Below, one piece after another: positions 34,282 through 42,766 of a stretch of 54,587 nt of DNA. How positions within the stretch are numbered: the stretch's first letter is position 1; every line of letters starts with the position of its first letter. The stretch is from an uncultured Pseudomonadota bacterium (GTDB lineage: Bacteria; Pseudomonadota; Alphaproteobacteria; RF32; CAG-239). Location of the stretch: assembly GCA_902793695.1 (NCBI GenBank), contig CADBEI010000018.1, positions 1-54,587 of the forward strand, in the 5' to 3' direction. Below the pieces are notes generated by a model. The model worked only from the letters and a program-made list of their open reading frames with translations, did not search any database and was not told the DNA's origin. The translations under genes were made by a program, and so were the position numbers.

Positions 34282-35696
34282 TCAAATTTCAACGAATATT
34301 TAATATCGCCGAGTTCATCATAAAGCTCGGTAAAGTTGTTGCAATTCAACACCTTTTGCAAGATTCGGTCGGCCGCTTTCGGCTCGTATTTATCAAGATA
34401 ATGCCGATAATTTTTCTCCACCATTGCCAAGCGTTTTGTTTCGTCGGCCAACAACTCTTCTATGCCGCTATACATCTGCTCGACCGTTTCATACATATAC
34501 GGAAAATCCGGCGCCTGATATTCGTGGAAAGAAAGCGCAGCATTTTCGGTGTTGATTTTCACCACATACGGCACCTTAAGCCGCATTAAATCAATAAACG
34601 CCAATGCCGAAGACATCGGAAAACTGTCAATAAACAAATCGGCACACTTGAACGCCAGTTCATAATTCTTTTGGTACGGTAACAATATCAAGCGCTCTTT
34701 AACCGGCGAGTCGGCAAACATTTTTTGCACAAACTCCGCCTCAAAATCCCGCATTTCCGTAATTACCACGTGATACAAGTCCGGATGCTCGGTCAGCAAT
34801 TTTTCCACCATTTCAAAATAGCGCGAGCTATTGTCGGTATCAAAAAATTTATAACTGGCCGCTCCCGATAAAGTGCATAACTTGCCTTGCGGAATCCCCA
34901 TTTTTTGCCGCATATCGACAATTTCCTCGGCACTGAATTGCGGATTTTCTTCTTCCGGCTTAGAAATCAGCCCGACAATATGCGTTTGCGGAATCTTCCG
35001 CAGTTTTTGCGTAACATAAGCTGAACTCGGCGTTTCTTCCAGCACCAAATCGGCAAAAGACATGGCAAGCGCCGGCCGATGTGTAGCGTGATTAACAAAG
35101 AAAACTTTGATGTTTGTGTGCCGCTTTATCAACGCCAACACCGCCGTTGCCACCACGTCATCGGTATGAATAAACACAAATATCGCCCGCGGTGCAAACG
35201 CTACAATACCATCATAAATCTCACGAATATTTTTTTCTTCCGAGCAGGAAAACTGCCGAAAATTTTTGATTTTCGATATTTTTTGCAAATAGCTTAAAGT
35301 CTGCGGCGCAGCTTTACGCGAAGTACCGGTTGTAGTCAGAAACAGCGTTTCTTCATAGCGCGGCGCCAGCGTTTTTTGCATATCGCGCATCCATTTGGTA
35401 TGCCCGCCCATATCATAAATTTTGGTCGCCAAAAATGCCACCCGTTGCGGATTGGATATACAACCATCAACATTTTCATAAGTTGCGACCACCTCGTCAA
35501 TGCGCTTATCCAAATGCCGCACATCAAAACTTTCGCCGGCGGCAAAATCCGCCCTGATTGCATCAAACGGGCTTTTTAGCAAAAACAACGGAACACCGCA
35601 TAAATAAAATTTGGTATGTCCTTTTTTATACTTGATTTTCACAATCGAAAGGCCGCAGATTTTCACTTGGCCGTCAACAATTTCCACTATTTTCAT
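34278..35696 (-). CDS. GT-B-type glycosyltransferase
   Basis: The 472-residue protein has an N-terminal half with MGGHTKWM and FIHTDDVVATAV and a C-terminal half with SSALAFIDLMRLKVPYV and HEYQAPDFPYMYE. This fits a two-Rossmann-domain retaining glycosyltransferase, although the exact family is uncertain. The start ATG at 35696 overlaps the aminotransferase stop (ATGA); a TTG upstream is possible. It is the last gene of the dTDP-sugar operon, so it probably uses one of its sugars or another nucleotide sugar to build a surface glycan. Confidence 0.8.
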   Translation of the reverse strand: MKIVEIVDGQVKICGLSIVKIKYKKGHTKFYLCGVPLFLLKSPFDAIRADFAAGESFDVRHLDKRIDEVVATYENVDGCISNPQRVAFLATKIYDMGGHTKWMRDMQKTLAPRYEETLFLTTTGTSRKAAPQTLSYLQKISKIKNFRQFSCSEEKNIREIYDGIVAFAPRAIFVFIHTDDVVATAVLALIKRHTNIKVFFVNHATHRPALAMSFADLVLEETPSSAYVTQKLRKIPQTHIVGLISKPEEENPQFSAEEIVDMRQKMGIPQGKLCTLSGAASYKFFDTDNSSRYFEMVEKLLTEHPDLYHVVITEMRDFEAEFVQKMFADSPVKERLILLPYQKNYELAFKCADLFIDSFPMSSALAFIDLMRLKVPYVVKINTENAALSFHEYQAPDFPYMYETVEQMYSGIEELLADETKRLAMVEKNYRHYLDKYEPKAADRILQKVLNCNNFTELYDELGDIKYSLKFD

Positions 35697-36841
35697 CTGT
35701 TTTTCCAAAAACTTAAACTTATATTGATAACCCTATCCTGTTCCGCATCCGTCAAATCATAATACAACGGCAAACGCACCAATGTATCGGAAATCTTATC
35801 CGTATTCGGCATTTCGTAAGGTGTGCGACAGAATTTCTGTCCCGCCGGAGCCGAATGCAGCGGAATATAGTGGAACGGCGTTGCTATTTCGTTTGCTTTC
35901 ATATAAGCAATAAACTCGGTACGCGTTTGCAAGTCCTTCAACAGCAAATAGAACATATGCGCATTGTTGGAACATTCCGCCGGAATAATCGGACGACGCA
36001 CCTCTCCTTGCGTTTCAAGTTCGGCAAAAGCATCATTATAACGTTGCCAAATTTGCCGACGTCTAGCCTGAATTTCATCGGCCTTTTCCAAAACCGAATA
36101 CAAATAAGCCGCCACAATATCGCTCGGCAAATACGATGAGCCTTTATCCACCCAGGTATATTTATCCACCTGACCGCGGAAAAATTTGCTGCGATTGGTG
36201 CCTTTTTCACGCACAATCTCGGCACGTTCCGCCAATTCGGCATTGTTTGTCACAAACAATCCGCCTTCACCCGCCATAATATTTTTGGTTTCGTGGAACG
36301 AAAAACAGCCCATATCGCTGCAAGTTCCGAGCGGACGCCCCTTATAATATGCATCAAAAGCCTGTGCTGCATCTTCAATCACCAACAGATTGTGCTTTTG
36401 GGCAATCGCATTTATGGTATCCATCTCACAAGCCACACCTGCATAGTGCACCGGCACAATCGCTCTGGTTTTCGGGGTAATCGCTGCTTCAATTTTTTGT
36501 TCGTCCAAATTAAGCGTATCCGGTCTGATGTCGACAAACACCGGTACGGCTCCCTGTAACACAAATGCATTGGCCGTAGAGCAAAAAGTAAACGACGGCA
36601 TAATAACTTCGTCGCCCGGCTGCAAATCGGCCAAAATAGCAGCCATTTCCAGCGCCGCAGTACCGGAAAGCGTCAACAACGCTTCGCGGCAATCTAATTT
36701 ATTACGCATATATTCGTTGCATAATTTGGTATATTTACCGTCGCCGGAAACATGCTTTTGCGCAAAAGCGTCGGCAATATATTTTTCGGAATGTTCGGTA
36801 AATACCGGATTATTGAATTTTATCACTTTTTTAGTCCTCAT
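35693..36841 (-). CDS. wecE: dTDP-4-amino-4,6-dideoxygalactose transaminase
   Basis: The 382-residue protein is a DegT/DnrJ/EryC1-type PLP aminotransferase and closely resembles enterobacterial WecE/RffA: PGDEVIMPSFTF, IVPVHYAGVACEMDTI and the PLP lysine Lys186 in FSFHETKN. It converts dTDP-4-keto-6-deoxyglucose to dTDP-4-amino-4,6-dideoxygalactose with glutamate. It is five bases after rfbB, consistent with using its product. Confidence 0.92.
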   Translation of the reverse strand: MRTKKVIKFNNPVFTEHSEKYIADAFAQKHVSGDGKYTKLCNEYMRNKLDCREALLTLSGTAALEMAAILADLQPGDEVIMPSFTFCSTANAFVLQGAVPVFVDIRPDTLNLDEQKIEAAITPKTRAIVPVHYAGVACEMDTINAIAQKHNLLVIEDAAQAFDAYYKGRPLGTCSDMGCFSFHETKNIMAGEGGLFVTNNAELAERAEIVREKGTNRSKFFRGQVDKYTWVDKGSSYLPSDIVAAYLYSVLEKADEIQARRRQIWQRYNDAFAELETQGEVRRPIIPAECSNNAHMFYLLLKDLQTRTEFIAYMKANEIATPFHYIPLHSAPAGQKFCRTPYEMPNTDKISDTLVRLPLYYDLTDAEQDRVINISLSFWKNR

Positions 36842-36846
36842 ACAAA

Positions 36847-37860
36847 TTATTTATGTTGTAAATACCAATCAACCGTTTTAACAATTCCGGTCTCAAAATT
36901 TTCATCCGGATGCCAGCCGAGTTCATTAGTCAGCTTGGAAGCGTCAATGGCATAACGAAAATCGTGTCCGGCTCGGTCTGCTACAAATGTAATCAATTCG
37001 GCATATTTTTTGCCGCCGGTGCGCGGTCTGCGTTCATCCAGCAAAGCGCAAATTTTCTTAACGATTACGATGTTGCTGCGTTCGTTGTTGCCACCGACAT
37101 TATAAGTTTCTCCGGCCTTTCCGGTATGGAATATCAAATCAATCGCCTTACAATGGTCCAAAACATACAACCAGTCACGCACGTTTTCGCCCTTGCCGTA
37201 AATTGGCAGCGGTTCTTCCGCCAACGCCTTGGCAATAATATGCGGAATCAGTTTTTCGTGATGTTGCTTCGGCCCGTAGTTATTGGAACAGTTTGAAGTG
37301 GTCACGTTCATACCGAAAGTATGATGATAGGCGCGCACCAAAAAGTCCGAACTTGCCTTGCTGGCGGAATATGGCGAATTCGGCGCATACGGCGTGGTTT
37401 CGCGGAAAAATCCCTCGGCACCGAGTGCACCATACACCTCATCGGTGGAAATATGATGAAAACGACAATCCTCATAGCCCGATTTAAACTTATTCGGTGC
37501 TTCCATCCAATGTTTGTGCGCCGCCTCCAACAAATTAAACGTACCGATGATGTTGGTGTTGATAAACGCGCGCGGTCCTTTAATCGAATTATCAACATGA
37601 CTTTCCGCCGCAAAATGAATCACACCGCGAATATCGTATTTTTCAAACAATTCATCCATTTTTTCGGCATCGCAAATATCTTCCTCAACAAAAGTATAAT
37701 TCGGCATATTTTCACATTCGCGCAAATTATCCAAATTGCCGGCATAAGTCAGTTTATCAACATTAATTATTTGATATTGCGGATATTTTGCGCAAAAATA
37801 CGGCACAAAGTTGGAACCTATAAATCCGGCGCCGCCGGTAATCATAATTGTTTTAAGCAT
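36847..37860 (-). CDS. rfbB: dTDP-glucose 4,6-dehydratase
   Basis: The 337-residue SDR enzyme has the NAD-binding GGAGFIG (9-15), the HFAAESHVD motif, STDEVYG, and catalytic YxxxK in SPYSASK. It makes dTDP-4-keto-6-deoxyglucose, the branch point for rhamnose and the amino sugar. The ATG at 37860 is chosen; it overlaps the rfbD end by 19 bases. Confidence 0.97.
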   Translation of the reverse strand: MLKTIMITGGAGFIGSNFVPYFCAKYPQYQIINVDKLTYAGNLDNLRECENMPNYTFVEEDICDAEKMDELFEKYDIRGVIHFAAESHVDNSIKGPRAFINTNIIGTFNLLEAAHKHWMEAPNKFKSGYEDCRFHHISTDEVYGALGAEGFFRETTPYAPNSPYSASKASSDFLVRAYHHTFGMNVTTSNCSNNYGPKQHHEKLIPHIIAKALAEEPLPIYGKGENVRDWLYVLDHCKAIDLIFHTGKAGETYNVGGNNERSNIVIVKKICALLDERRPRTGGKKYAELITFVADRAGHDFRYAIDASKLTNELGWHPDENFETGIVKTVDWYLQHK

Positions 37861-38663
37861 TGTTTCAGGCCTTCCTCCCAATGTTCGATCTCAATACCGA
37901 ACGTTTGTTTGATTTTGCTCTTATCAAGCACGCTGTAAAACGGACGTGTCGCCTTGGTCGGATACGCCGCCGAAAGTATCGGATTTACCCTGCATTTCAA
38001 TCCGGATAATTCCATAATTTTACGCGCAAAATCATACCACGAACAAACACCTTCGTTTGTAAAATGGTACACACCTTTATTTTCGGCGTTCATCTGCGGC
38101 AAAATTCGCACAATCGCCGCCGCCAAATTTGCAGCATAAGTCGGTGTACCGATTTGATCGGCCACTACGTTCAAACTCTCGCGTTCTGCCCCCAAACGGC
38201 GCATGGTTTTCACAAAATTGTTGCCATACGGCGAATAGAGCCATGCCGTTCGAATAACCACCGCTTCTTTAGCATATTGCAAAACTTCTTGCTCGCCTGC
38301 CAATTTAGTGCGCCCGTAAACCGAAACCGGATGCGCCGCATCTTCCGGCTGATACGGCTTATGCCCCAAACCGTCAAACACATAATCGGTGGAAACATGA
38401 ATTATTTTAACTCCCGACTTTGCCAGATTGCGCGGTCCGTCAATATTGATTTTTGCCGCAGATGCCTCATCATCTTCGGCCTTATCTACCGCCGTATATG
38501 CCGCGCAGTTGATGACGGTATCGACATTATGTTCGTCAATATACGCCTTAACCGCTGCTTCATCGGTAATATCCAAATCGGCAACGTCCGTCAAAAGCGC
38601 TTGCGGCAGCAACTTTGCAAGTTCTGTTCCGAGCTGACCGTTACTACCCGTTATCAGGAACAT
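37842..38663 (-). CDS. rfbD: dTDP-4-dehydrorhamnose reductase
   Basis: The 273-residue SDR enzyme has GSNGQLGTE (about 7-15), VDTVINCAAYTAVDKAE, STDYVFDG and YGRTKLAGE. It carries out the last step of dTDP-L-rhamnose synthesis. It overlaps rfbC by 20 bases and rfbB by 19. Confidence 0.96.
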   Translation of the reverse strand: MFLITGSNGQLGTELAKLLPQALLTDVADLDITDEAAVKAYIDEHNVDTVINCAAYTAVDKAEDDEASAAKINIDGPRNLAKSGVKIIHVSTDYVFDGLGHKPYQPEDAAHPVSVYGRTKLAGEQEVLQYAKEAVVIRTAWLYSPYGNNFVKTMRRLGAERESLNVVADQIGTPTYAANLAAAIVRILPQMNAENKGVYHFTNEGVCSWYDFARKIMELSGLKCRVNPILSAAYPTKATRPFYSVLDKSKIKQTFGIEIEHWEEGLKQCLKQL

Positions 38664-39198
38664 CTTTCAACCCTTTCGCGATTCTGTCTTTTTCCGAAGT
38701 CAGCACCTTATTGGCCGGAACTCGCCAATCCACCCCGATTTGCGGATCATCGTAACGTATACCGAACTCGGCTTCTTTGCAATATAAATTATCAACTTTA
38801 TAAGCAAACACTGCGGTTTCGGAAAGCACCGAAAATCCGTGCAAAAAATGGCGCGGAATAAACAACTGACGCTGATTTTCCGCCGATAATTCCACCGCCA
38901 CATATTTACCGAATGTCGGCGAACCTTTGCGGATATCTACCGCCACATCCAATACTTTACCTTGCAATACCCGCACCAGTTTGGCCTGACTGTGTTCTCC
39001 GAGCTGACAATGCAATCCGCGGATTACCCCGTAGCTCGATTTGGATTGATTATCCTGAATAAAACGGTTGGTAATGCCGTTTTTGATGAACTCCGCCTCA
39101 TTATAACTCTCAAAAAAATAGCCGCGCGCATCTTCAAAAATCCGCGGTTCTACGATATAAACACCTTCTATTTCCGTTTTGATAAAATTAAAACTCAT
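38644..39198 (-). CDS. rfbC: dTDP-4-dehydrorhamnose 3,5-epimerase
   Basis: The ~184-residue cupin enzyme has FNFIKTEIEGVYIVEP, RGYFFES, the catalytic His in RGLHCQ and IPRHFLHGFSVL. The ATG at 39198 has GAGGAAAAA upstream and gives the family N-terminus; an in-frame ATG at 39210 is possible. It overlaps rfbA by 11 bases. Confidence 0.96.
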   Translation of the reverse strand: MSFNFIKTEIEGVYIVEPRIFEDARGYFFESYNEAEFIKNGITNRFIQDNQSKSSYGVIRGLHCQLGEHSQAKLVRVLQGKVLDVAVDIRKGSPTFGKYVAVELSAENQRQLFIPRHFLHGFSVLSETAVFAYKVDNLYCKEAEFGIRYDDPQIGVDWRVPANKVLTSEKDRIAKGLKDVPDNG

Positions 39199-40072
39199 GT
39201 TTTTCCTCATATACTTTTTGCAGATATTTTTTATAGTTGCTGTCTTTCAATGACTCAATCAGTGCCATCATTTGTTCGTCGCTCATAAAGCCGCGACGAT
39301 AAGCGATTTCTTCAATACAGGCGATTTTCAAACCCTGCCGCTTTTCGATAATCTGCACAAACTGTCCGGCATCCATCAGGCTGTCCGGCGTACCGGCATC
39401 AAGCCAAGCATTGCCGCGCGGCATTACCACCGCATTAAGGCGTTTTTCTAGCAAATAAAGATTGTTTAAATCGGTAATTTCCAACTCTCCGCGTGCCGAA
39501 GGTTGTAACTTGCGGGCTTTTTCCACCACATCGGCCGGATAAAAATACAATCCGACCGAGGCATAATTTGACTTCGGCTGTTTTGGTTTTTCTTCAATCG
39601 ACAGCACATGATTATCCTTATCAAATTCCACCACACCGAAACGTTCCGGATCGGAAACGTGATGTGCAAAAATCGTGGCACGTTTGCCGCAATTGTTTTT
39701 TACTTCTTCCTTAAAACTGTGGAATTGCTGTCCCATATAAAAGATATTATCGCCCAAAATCAGGCACACATCATCATTGCCTACAAAATCCGCGCCGATA
39801 GTAAACGCCTGCGCAATCCCTTTAGGCTCATTTTGTACGGCATAACTTATATTGAGCCCGAGCATTTTACCGTCGCCGAACAATTTTTCAATATTAGGCG
39901 TATCTTGCGGAGTGGAAATAATTAAAATATCTTTTATCCCGAACAACATCAATGTCGAAAGCGGATAATAAATCATCGGCTTATCATACACCGGCAACAG
40001 TTGTTTTGAAATCGTTTTGGTCAGCGGATACAAGCGAGAACCGCTGCCGCCGGCTAATAATATTCCCTTCAT
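39188..40072 (-). CDS. rfbA: Glucose-1-phosphate thymidylyltransferase
   Basis: The 294-residue nucleotidyltransferase has GGSGSRLYPLTK (about 8-19), PVYDKPMIYYPL, LGDNIFY and the EEKPKQPKSNYAS segment. It makes dTDP-glucose from glucose 1-phosphate and dTTP. It is the first gene of the rfbA-rfbC-rfbD-rfbB-wecE-GT operon. Confidence 0.97.
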   Translation of the reverse strand: MKGILLAGGSGSRLYPLTKTISKQLLPVYDKPMIYYPLSTLMLFGIKDILIISTPQDTPNIEKLFGDGKMLGLNISYAVQNEPKGIAQAFTIGADFVGNDDVCLILGDNIFYMGQQFHSFKEEVKNNCGKRATIFAHHVSDPERFGVVEFDKDNHVLSIEEKPKQPKSNYASVGLYFYPADVVEKARKLQPSARGELEITDLNNLYLLEKRLNAVVMPRGNAWLDAGTPDSLMDAGQFVQIIEKRQGLKIACIEEIAYRRGFMSDEQMMALIESLKDSNYKKYLQKVYEEKHEF

Positions 40073-40169
40073 GGTTTAGTCCCTCCACATTTACACAGTT
40101 TATAATTTACGCGTAATATTGCGCGAATACCACGCTAAACAACGATTTATAAACAATATTTTAAAGCAA

Positions 40170-40194
40170 AAACGCCGCCCGAAAAATCGGCGGC
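40170..40194 (-). terminator. Terminator after GT2 gene
   Basis: GCCGCC / GGCGGC stem with eight-base loop followed by a T-rich tract on the minus strand, between the GT2 gene and rfbA. Confidence 0.82.
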
Positions 40195-40220
40195 TCCGTC
40201 ATCCGATAAATTCCATAAAA

Positions 40221-41024
40221 TTAACGGCAGTTAAAATTCTCTTTTATGTATTTCATATCGACGTTTTTCTTCGGACTCCAAATTTTCAACGCATTGCAGG
40301 CATAATGCGCAAAACAGGAAATACGCTCTGCCGGTGACAGGCTTTTTTCACCCATATAGCGTTTGAAAGCTGCCCATGCCATTTTATCTTTGCGCCGACT
40401 CAACTGATTAGGCCGCACACGATACAGCATCAACACCTCATTCAAGCCGTAAAAATGCTCGCCGGAGCGCAAATAGTCCATCCATAAACGCGCGTCTTCG
40501 CATATTTTTCTGTCTGCCGGAAAATGCACATCTTTAATTCGTTTACGGTCAATCATCACCGATGACATACGGATTTGCGAGGTTTTCATATAAGCTTTCA
40601 TATCAATTTCTTCATCAACACCGCTTTGCCCCTGTTTTGCCATATTACCCTCGCTATCGATAAACCCGAAAGCCGTGTGCGAAAGAGCGGCGTCGTGTTT
40701 TTGCATAAAAAATATTTGTTTGGAAAGTTTGGCTTTGCCCCACAAATCATCGGCATCAATAAAGGCCAAAAAACGCCCTTCGGCTTTAGATATACCGATA
40801 TTACGCGCCGCAGCCACCCCTTTATTTTCCGGCAACGTAATGACTTTTATGCGCGAATCACTCTCGGCAAACGACTTAATTTCCTCTGCCGTATTATCGG
40901 TAGAAGCGTCGTTAATAATAATCATTTCCCAGTTTTTATAATCCTGATTTTGTACCGACCGAATAGTGTGCTTGATATATTTTCCGCAGTTATGAACCGG
41001 CAGAATAACCGATACATTAGTCAT
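40221..41024 (-). CDS. Family 2 glycosyltransferase
   Basis: The 267-residue protein has the GT-A start SVILPVHNCGKYI, IIINDASTDNT, a FLAFIDADDLW metal-binding DxD-type motif and a C-terminal LMLYRVRPNQLSRR. GT2 enzymes transfer sugars from nucleotide donors to polysaccharide or lipid acceptors at the membrane. It has its own promoter and terminator and is separate from the rfb operon, though in the same direction. Confidence 0.92.
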   Translation of the reverse strand: MTNVSVILPVHNCGKYIKHTIRSVQNQDYKNWEMIIINDASTDNTAEEIKSFAESDSRIKVITLPENKGVAAARNIGISKAEGRFLAFIDADDLWGKAKLSKQIFFMQKHDAALSHTAFGFIDSEGNMAKQGQSGVDEEIDMKAYMKTSQIRMSSVMIDRKRIKDVHFPADRKICEDARLWMDYLRSGEHFYGLNEVLMLYRVRPNQLSRRKDKMAWAAFKRYMGEKSLSPAERISCFAHYACNALKIWSPKKNVDMKYIKENFNCR

Positions 41025-41054
41025 TTTACCCTCTTTTTTGGTTACAATACGCTG

Positions 41055-41082
41055 ATTTTAGCATATGCTTATTTTTTGTCAA
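41055..41082 (-). promoter_or_regulatory. Promoter of GT2 gene
   Basis: Minus-strand TTGACA (41082-41077), 16-base spacer and TAAAAT (41060-41055). The spacer and -10 overlap the palindrome AGCATATGCT. Confidence 0.75.
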
Positions 41083-41085
41083 GCA

Positions 41086-41733
41086 TCATTTTATGTCGAC
41101 AACGAAATCGGTAGCAGTAGAATTACGAATATCCTCAAGCGAAGAATACGGACTTATTTCGCGCAAAACCAAGCCATCGACCGCAACATCAAACACCGCT
41201 TTTTCGGTAATGATGCGATTTACTTTATGTACCGCGGTCAGCGGCAAAGTACATTTTTGCAAAATTTTCGGTGCACCTTTGGCCGTGTGCTCCATAGCTA
41301 TAATCAATCGTTTGGTACCGACCACCAAATCCATGGCCCCACCCATCCCCGGAGTATATTTTCCCGGAATGCACCAGTTGGCGAGGTTGCCCTCGGCATC
41401 TACTTGCAACGCACCCAAAACCGTAATATCGATATGTCCGCCACGCATCATAGAAAAAGAAGCCAAGCTGTCCAAAAAGCAACCGCCGGCTTTGAGCGTT
41501 ACGCCGAAACCGCCGGCATTGGTAATATGACAATCGCGTGTTGTATCGTCCTGATATCCGCCGACACCGAGAACGCCGTTTTCCGACTGAATTATAATAT
41601 TAATCCCCTGCGGTAGATACTTTACAGCTTTGGTCGGCAAACCGATACCGAGCGTAACCACATCGCCGTCATGCAATTCTTGCGCCACGCGACGGGCAAT
41701 AATTTCTTGCATTTGTTCTTTAGAGAGTTCCAT
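41086..41733 (-). CDS. atoA: Acetate CoA-transferase, beta subunit
   Basis: The 215-residue protein resembles AtoA along its length: RRVAQELHDGDVVTLGIGLPT, the catalytic glutamate in SENGVLGVGG, FSMMRGGHID, and PGMGGAMDLVVG. With AtoD it exchanges CoA between acyl-CoA and acetate or acetoacetate. The ATG at 41733 with GGAGG upstream is preferred over an in-frame TTG at 41748. It overlaps atoD by 14 bases. Confidence 0.94.
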   Translation of the reverse strand: MELSKEQMQEIIARRVAQELHDGDVVTLGIGLPTKAVKYLPQGINIIIQSENGVLGVGGYQDDTTRDCHITNAGGFGVTLKAGGCFLDSLASFSMMRGGHIDITVLGALQVDAEGNLANWCIPGKYTPGMGGAMDLVVGTKRLIIAMEHTAKGAPKILQKCTLPLTAVHKVNRIITEKAVFDVAVDGLVLREISPYSSLEDIRNSTATDFVVDIK

Positions 41734-42382
41734 TGCAGCCTCCGTCAATCAGATAATCGACATAAATTCCCGGTACTGCAATATGGTCGGGATTCAGCGG
41801 TTCGTCGGAGATATGCTCAACTTCGGCAATAACCACCTCGGCAGCCGGCGGCATCAATGCGTTAAAGTTGCGGGTAGAACCGTGAAAAGCCAAATTGCCG
41901 AAACGGTCGGCATAAGTAGCATAAACCAAAGCAACTTCAGCCTTGAGCGGCATTTCCAATAAATAGTCTTTACCCTCAACCGTGATGATTTTTTTGTTTT
42001 GCGCGACCTCGGTACCGACACCGACCGGCGTCAAGATTCCGCCCAAACCGGCGCCGCCGGCACGCACCCGCTCGGCCAACGAACCTTGCGGTTGCAGGTC
42101 AATTTCTATTTTTTTTTCGTTATAAAGACGTACGGTTTCGGGATTGGTGCCGATATGCGAAACAATCGCTTTTTTGATTTTGCCGGCGCAAACCAATTTA
42201 CCGCGATTGGTAGCGGCTTCTCCGGTATCGTTGGCAATCAGCGTAAAACCTGAAAGGTCGGTTTTAAGCAGTTCATCAATAACCAATTCCGGCGAACCGC
42301 AATTTAAGAAACCGCCTATCATAATTGTCTGATTATTTTTAAAAAATGCGACTGCTTCAGCCGGAGTAATCAATTTTGCCAT
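41720..42382 (-). CDS. atoD: Acetate CoA-transferase, alpha subunit
   Basis: The 220-residue protein matches AtoD: TIMIGGFLNCGSPE, SGFTLIANDTGEAATN, SHIGTNPETVRLYN, GGAGLGGILTPVGVGT and a C-terminal DHIAVPGIYVDYLI. The ATG at 42382 with GGGGA upstream fits the 220-residue family length; the frame stays open upstream only because it runs into the 88-bp repeats. It is the first gene of the atoDA pair, which processes short-chain acyl-CoA. Confidence 0.95.
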   Translation of the reverse strand: MAKLITPAEAVAFFKNNQTIMIGGFLNCGSPELVIDELLKTDLSGFTLIANDTGEAATNRGKLVCAGKIKKAIVSHIGTNPETVRLYNEKKIEIDLQPQGSLAERVRAGGAGLGGILTPVGVGTEVAQNKKIITVEGKDYLLEMPLKAEVALVYATYADRFGNLAFHGSTRNFNALMPPAAEVVIAEVEHISDEPLNPDHIAVPGIYVDYLIDGGCNGTL

Positions 42383-42486
42383 ACATTTTCCCCAATCAGA
42401 CGCCAGTTTATCCGAAACCAAACGAATGTCAAGCCGGTCGGAAAGATTAATCAACAAGCTGTTTGACGAGATATTAATACAGCCCC

Positions 42487-42692
42487 TAAAAATCCGGAGA
42501 ATGCGGTAAATACGCAGTAAGCGGGCTGGCGCGGTGTACAAAAGAAGTACACGACAAAACAGGCACAGACTTGCTAAAAATCCGGAGAATGCGGTAAATA
42601 CGCAGTAAGCTGGTTGGCGCAGTGTACGAAAAAGGTACACGACAAAACAGGCATATTCCTATTAAAAATCCGGATAATGCGGTAAATACGAA
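42487..42692. repeat. 88-bp tandem repeats with GTGTAC palindromes
   Basis: Units begin at 42487, 42575 and 42663, each with TAAAAATCCGGA(G/T)AATGCGG. The first two carry a GTGTAC-loop-GTACAC palindrome followed by GACAAAACAGGC. The third keeps only the first ~30 bases and then changes into the larger hairpin at 42693. There is no convincing gene here, although all minus-strand frames are open for a while because the period is not a multiple of three. Confidence 0.93.
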
Positions 42693-42742
42693 GGGGTTTT
42701 TCGACGACGTGTACAAAAGAAGTACACGAGGAGAAAAACCCC
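42693..42742. terminator. Large hairpin, possible fadL terminator
   Basis: GGGGTTTTT (42693-42701) pairs with AAAAACCCC (42734-42742), and an inner CGTGTAC (42708-42714) pairs with GTACACG (42722-42728) around a seven-base loop. It lies 25 bases past the fadL stop on the minus strand and may end that transcript, though a clean T-run is missing. Confidence 0.65.
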
Positions 42743-42766
42743 AAGTAGTTACCCATTATACGGATT

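Noticed and set aside
42487..42692. CRISPR array
   Set aside because: The 88-bp units are adjacent, near-identical throughout and lack unique spacers; no cas genes are near.
42486..42756. Minus-strand frames in the 88-bp repeats
   Set aside because: The same peptide recurs in different frames because of the 88-base period; no ribosome binding site or homologue.
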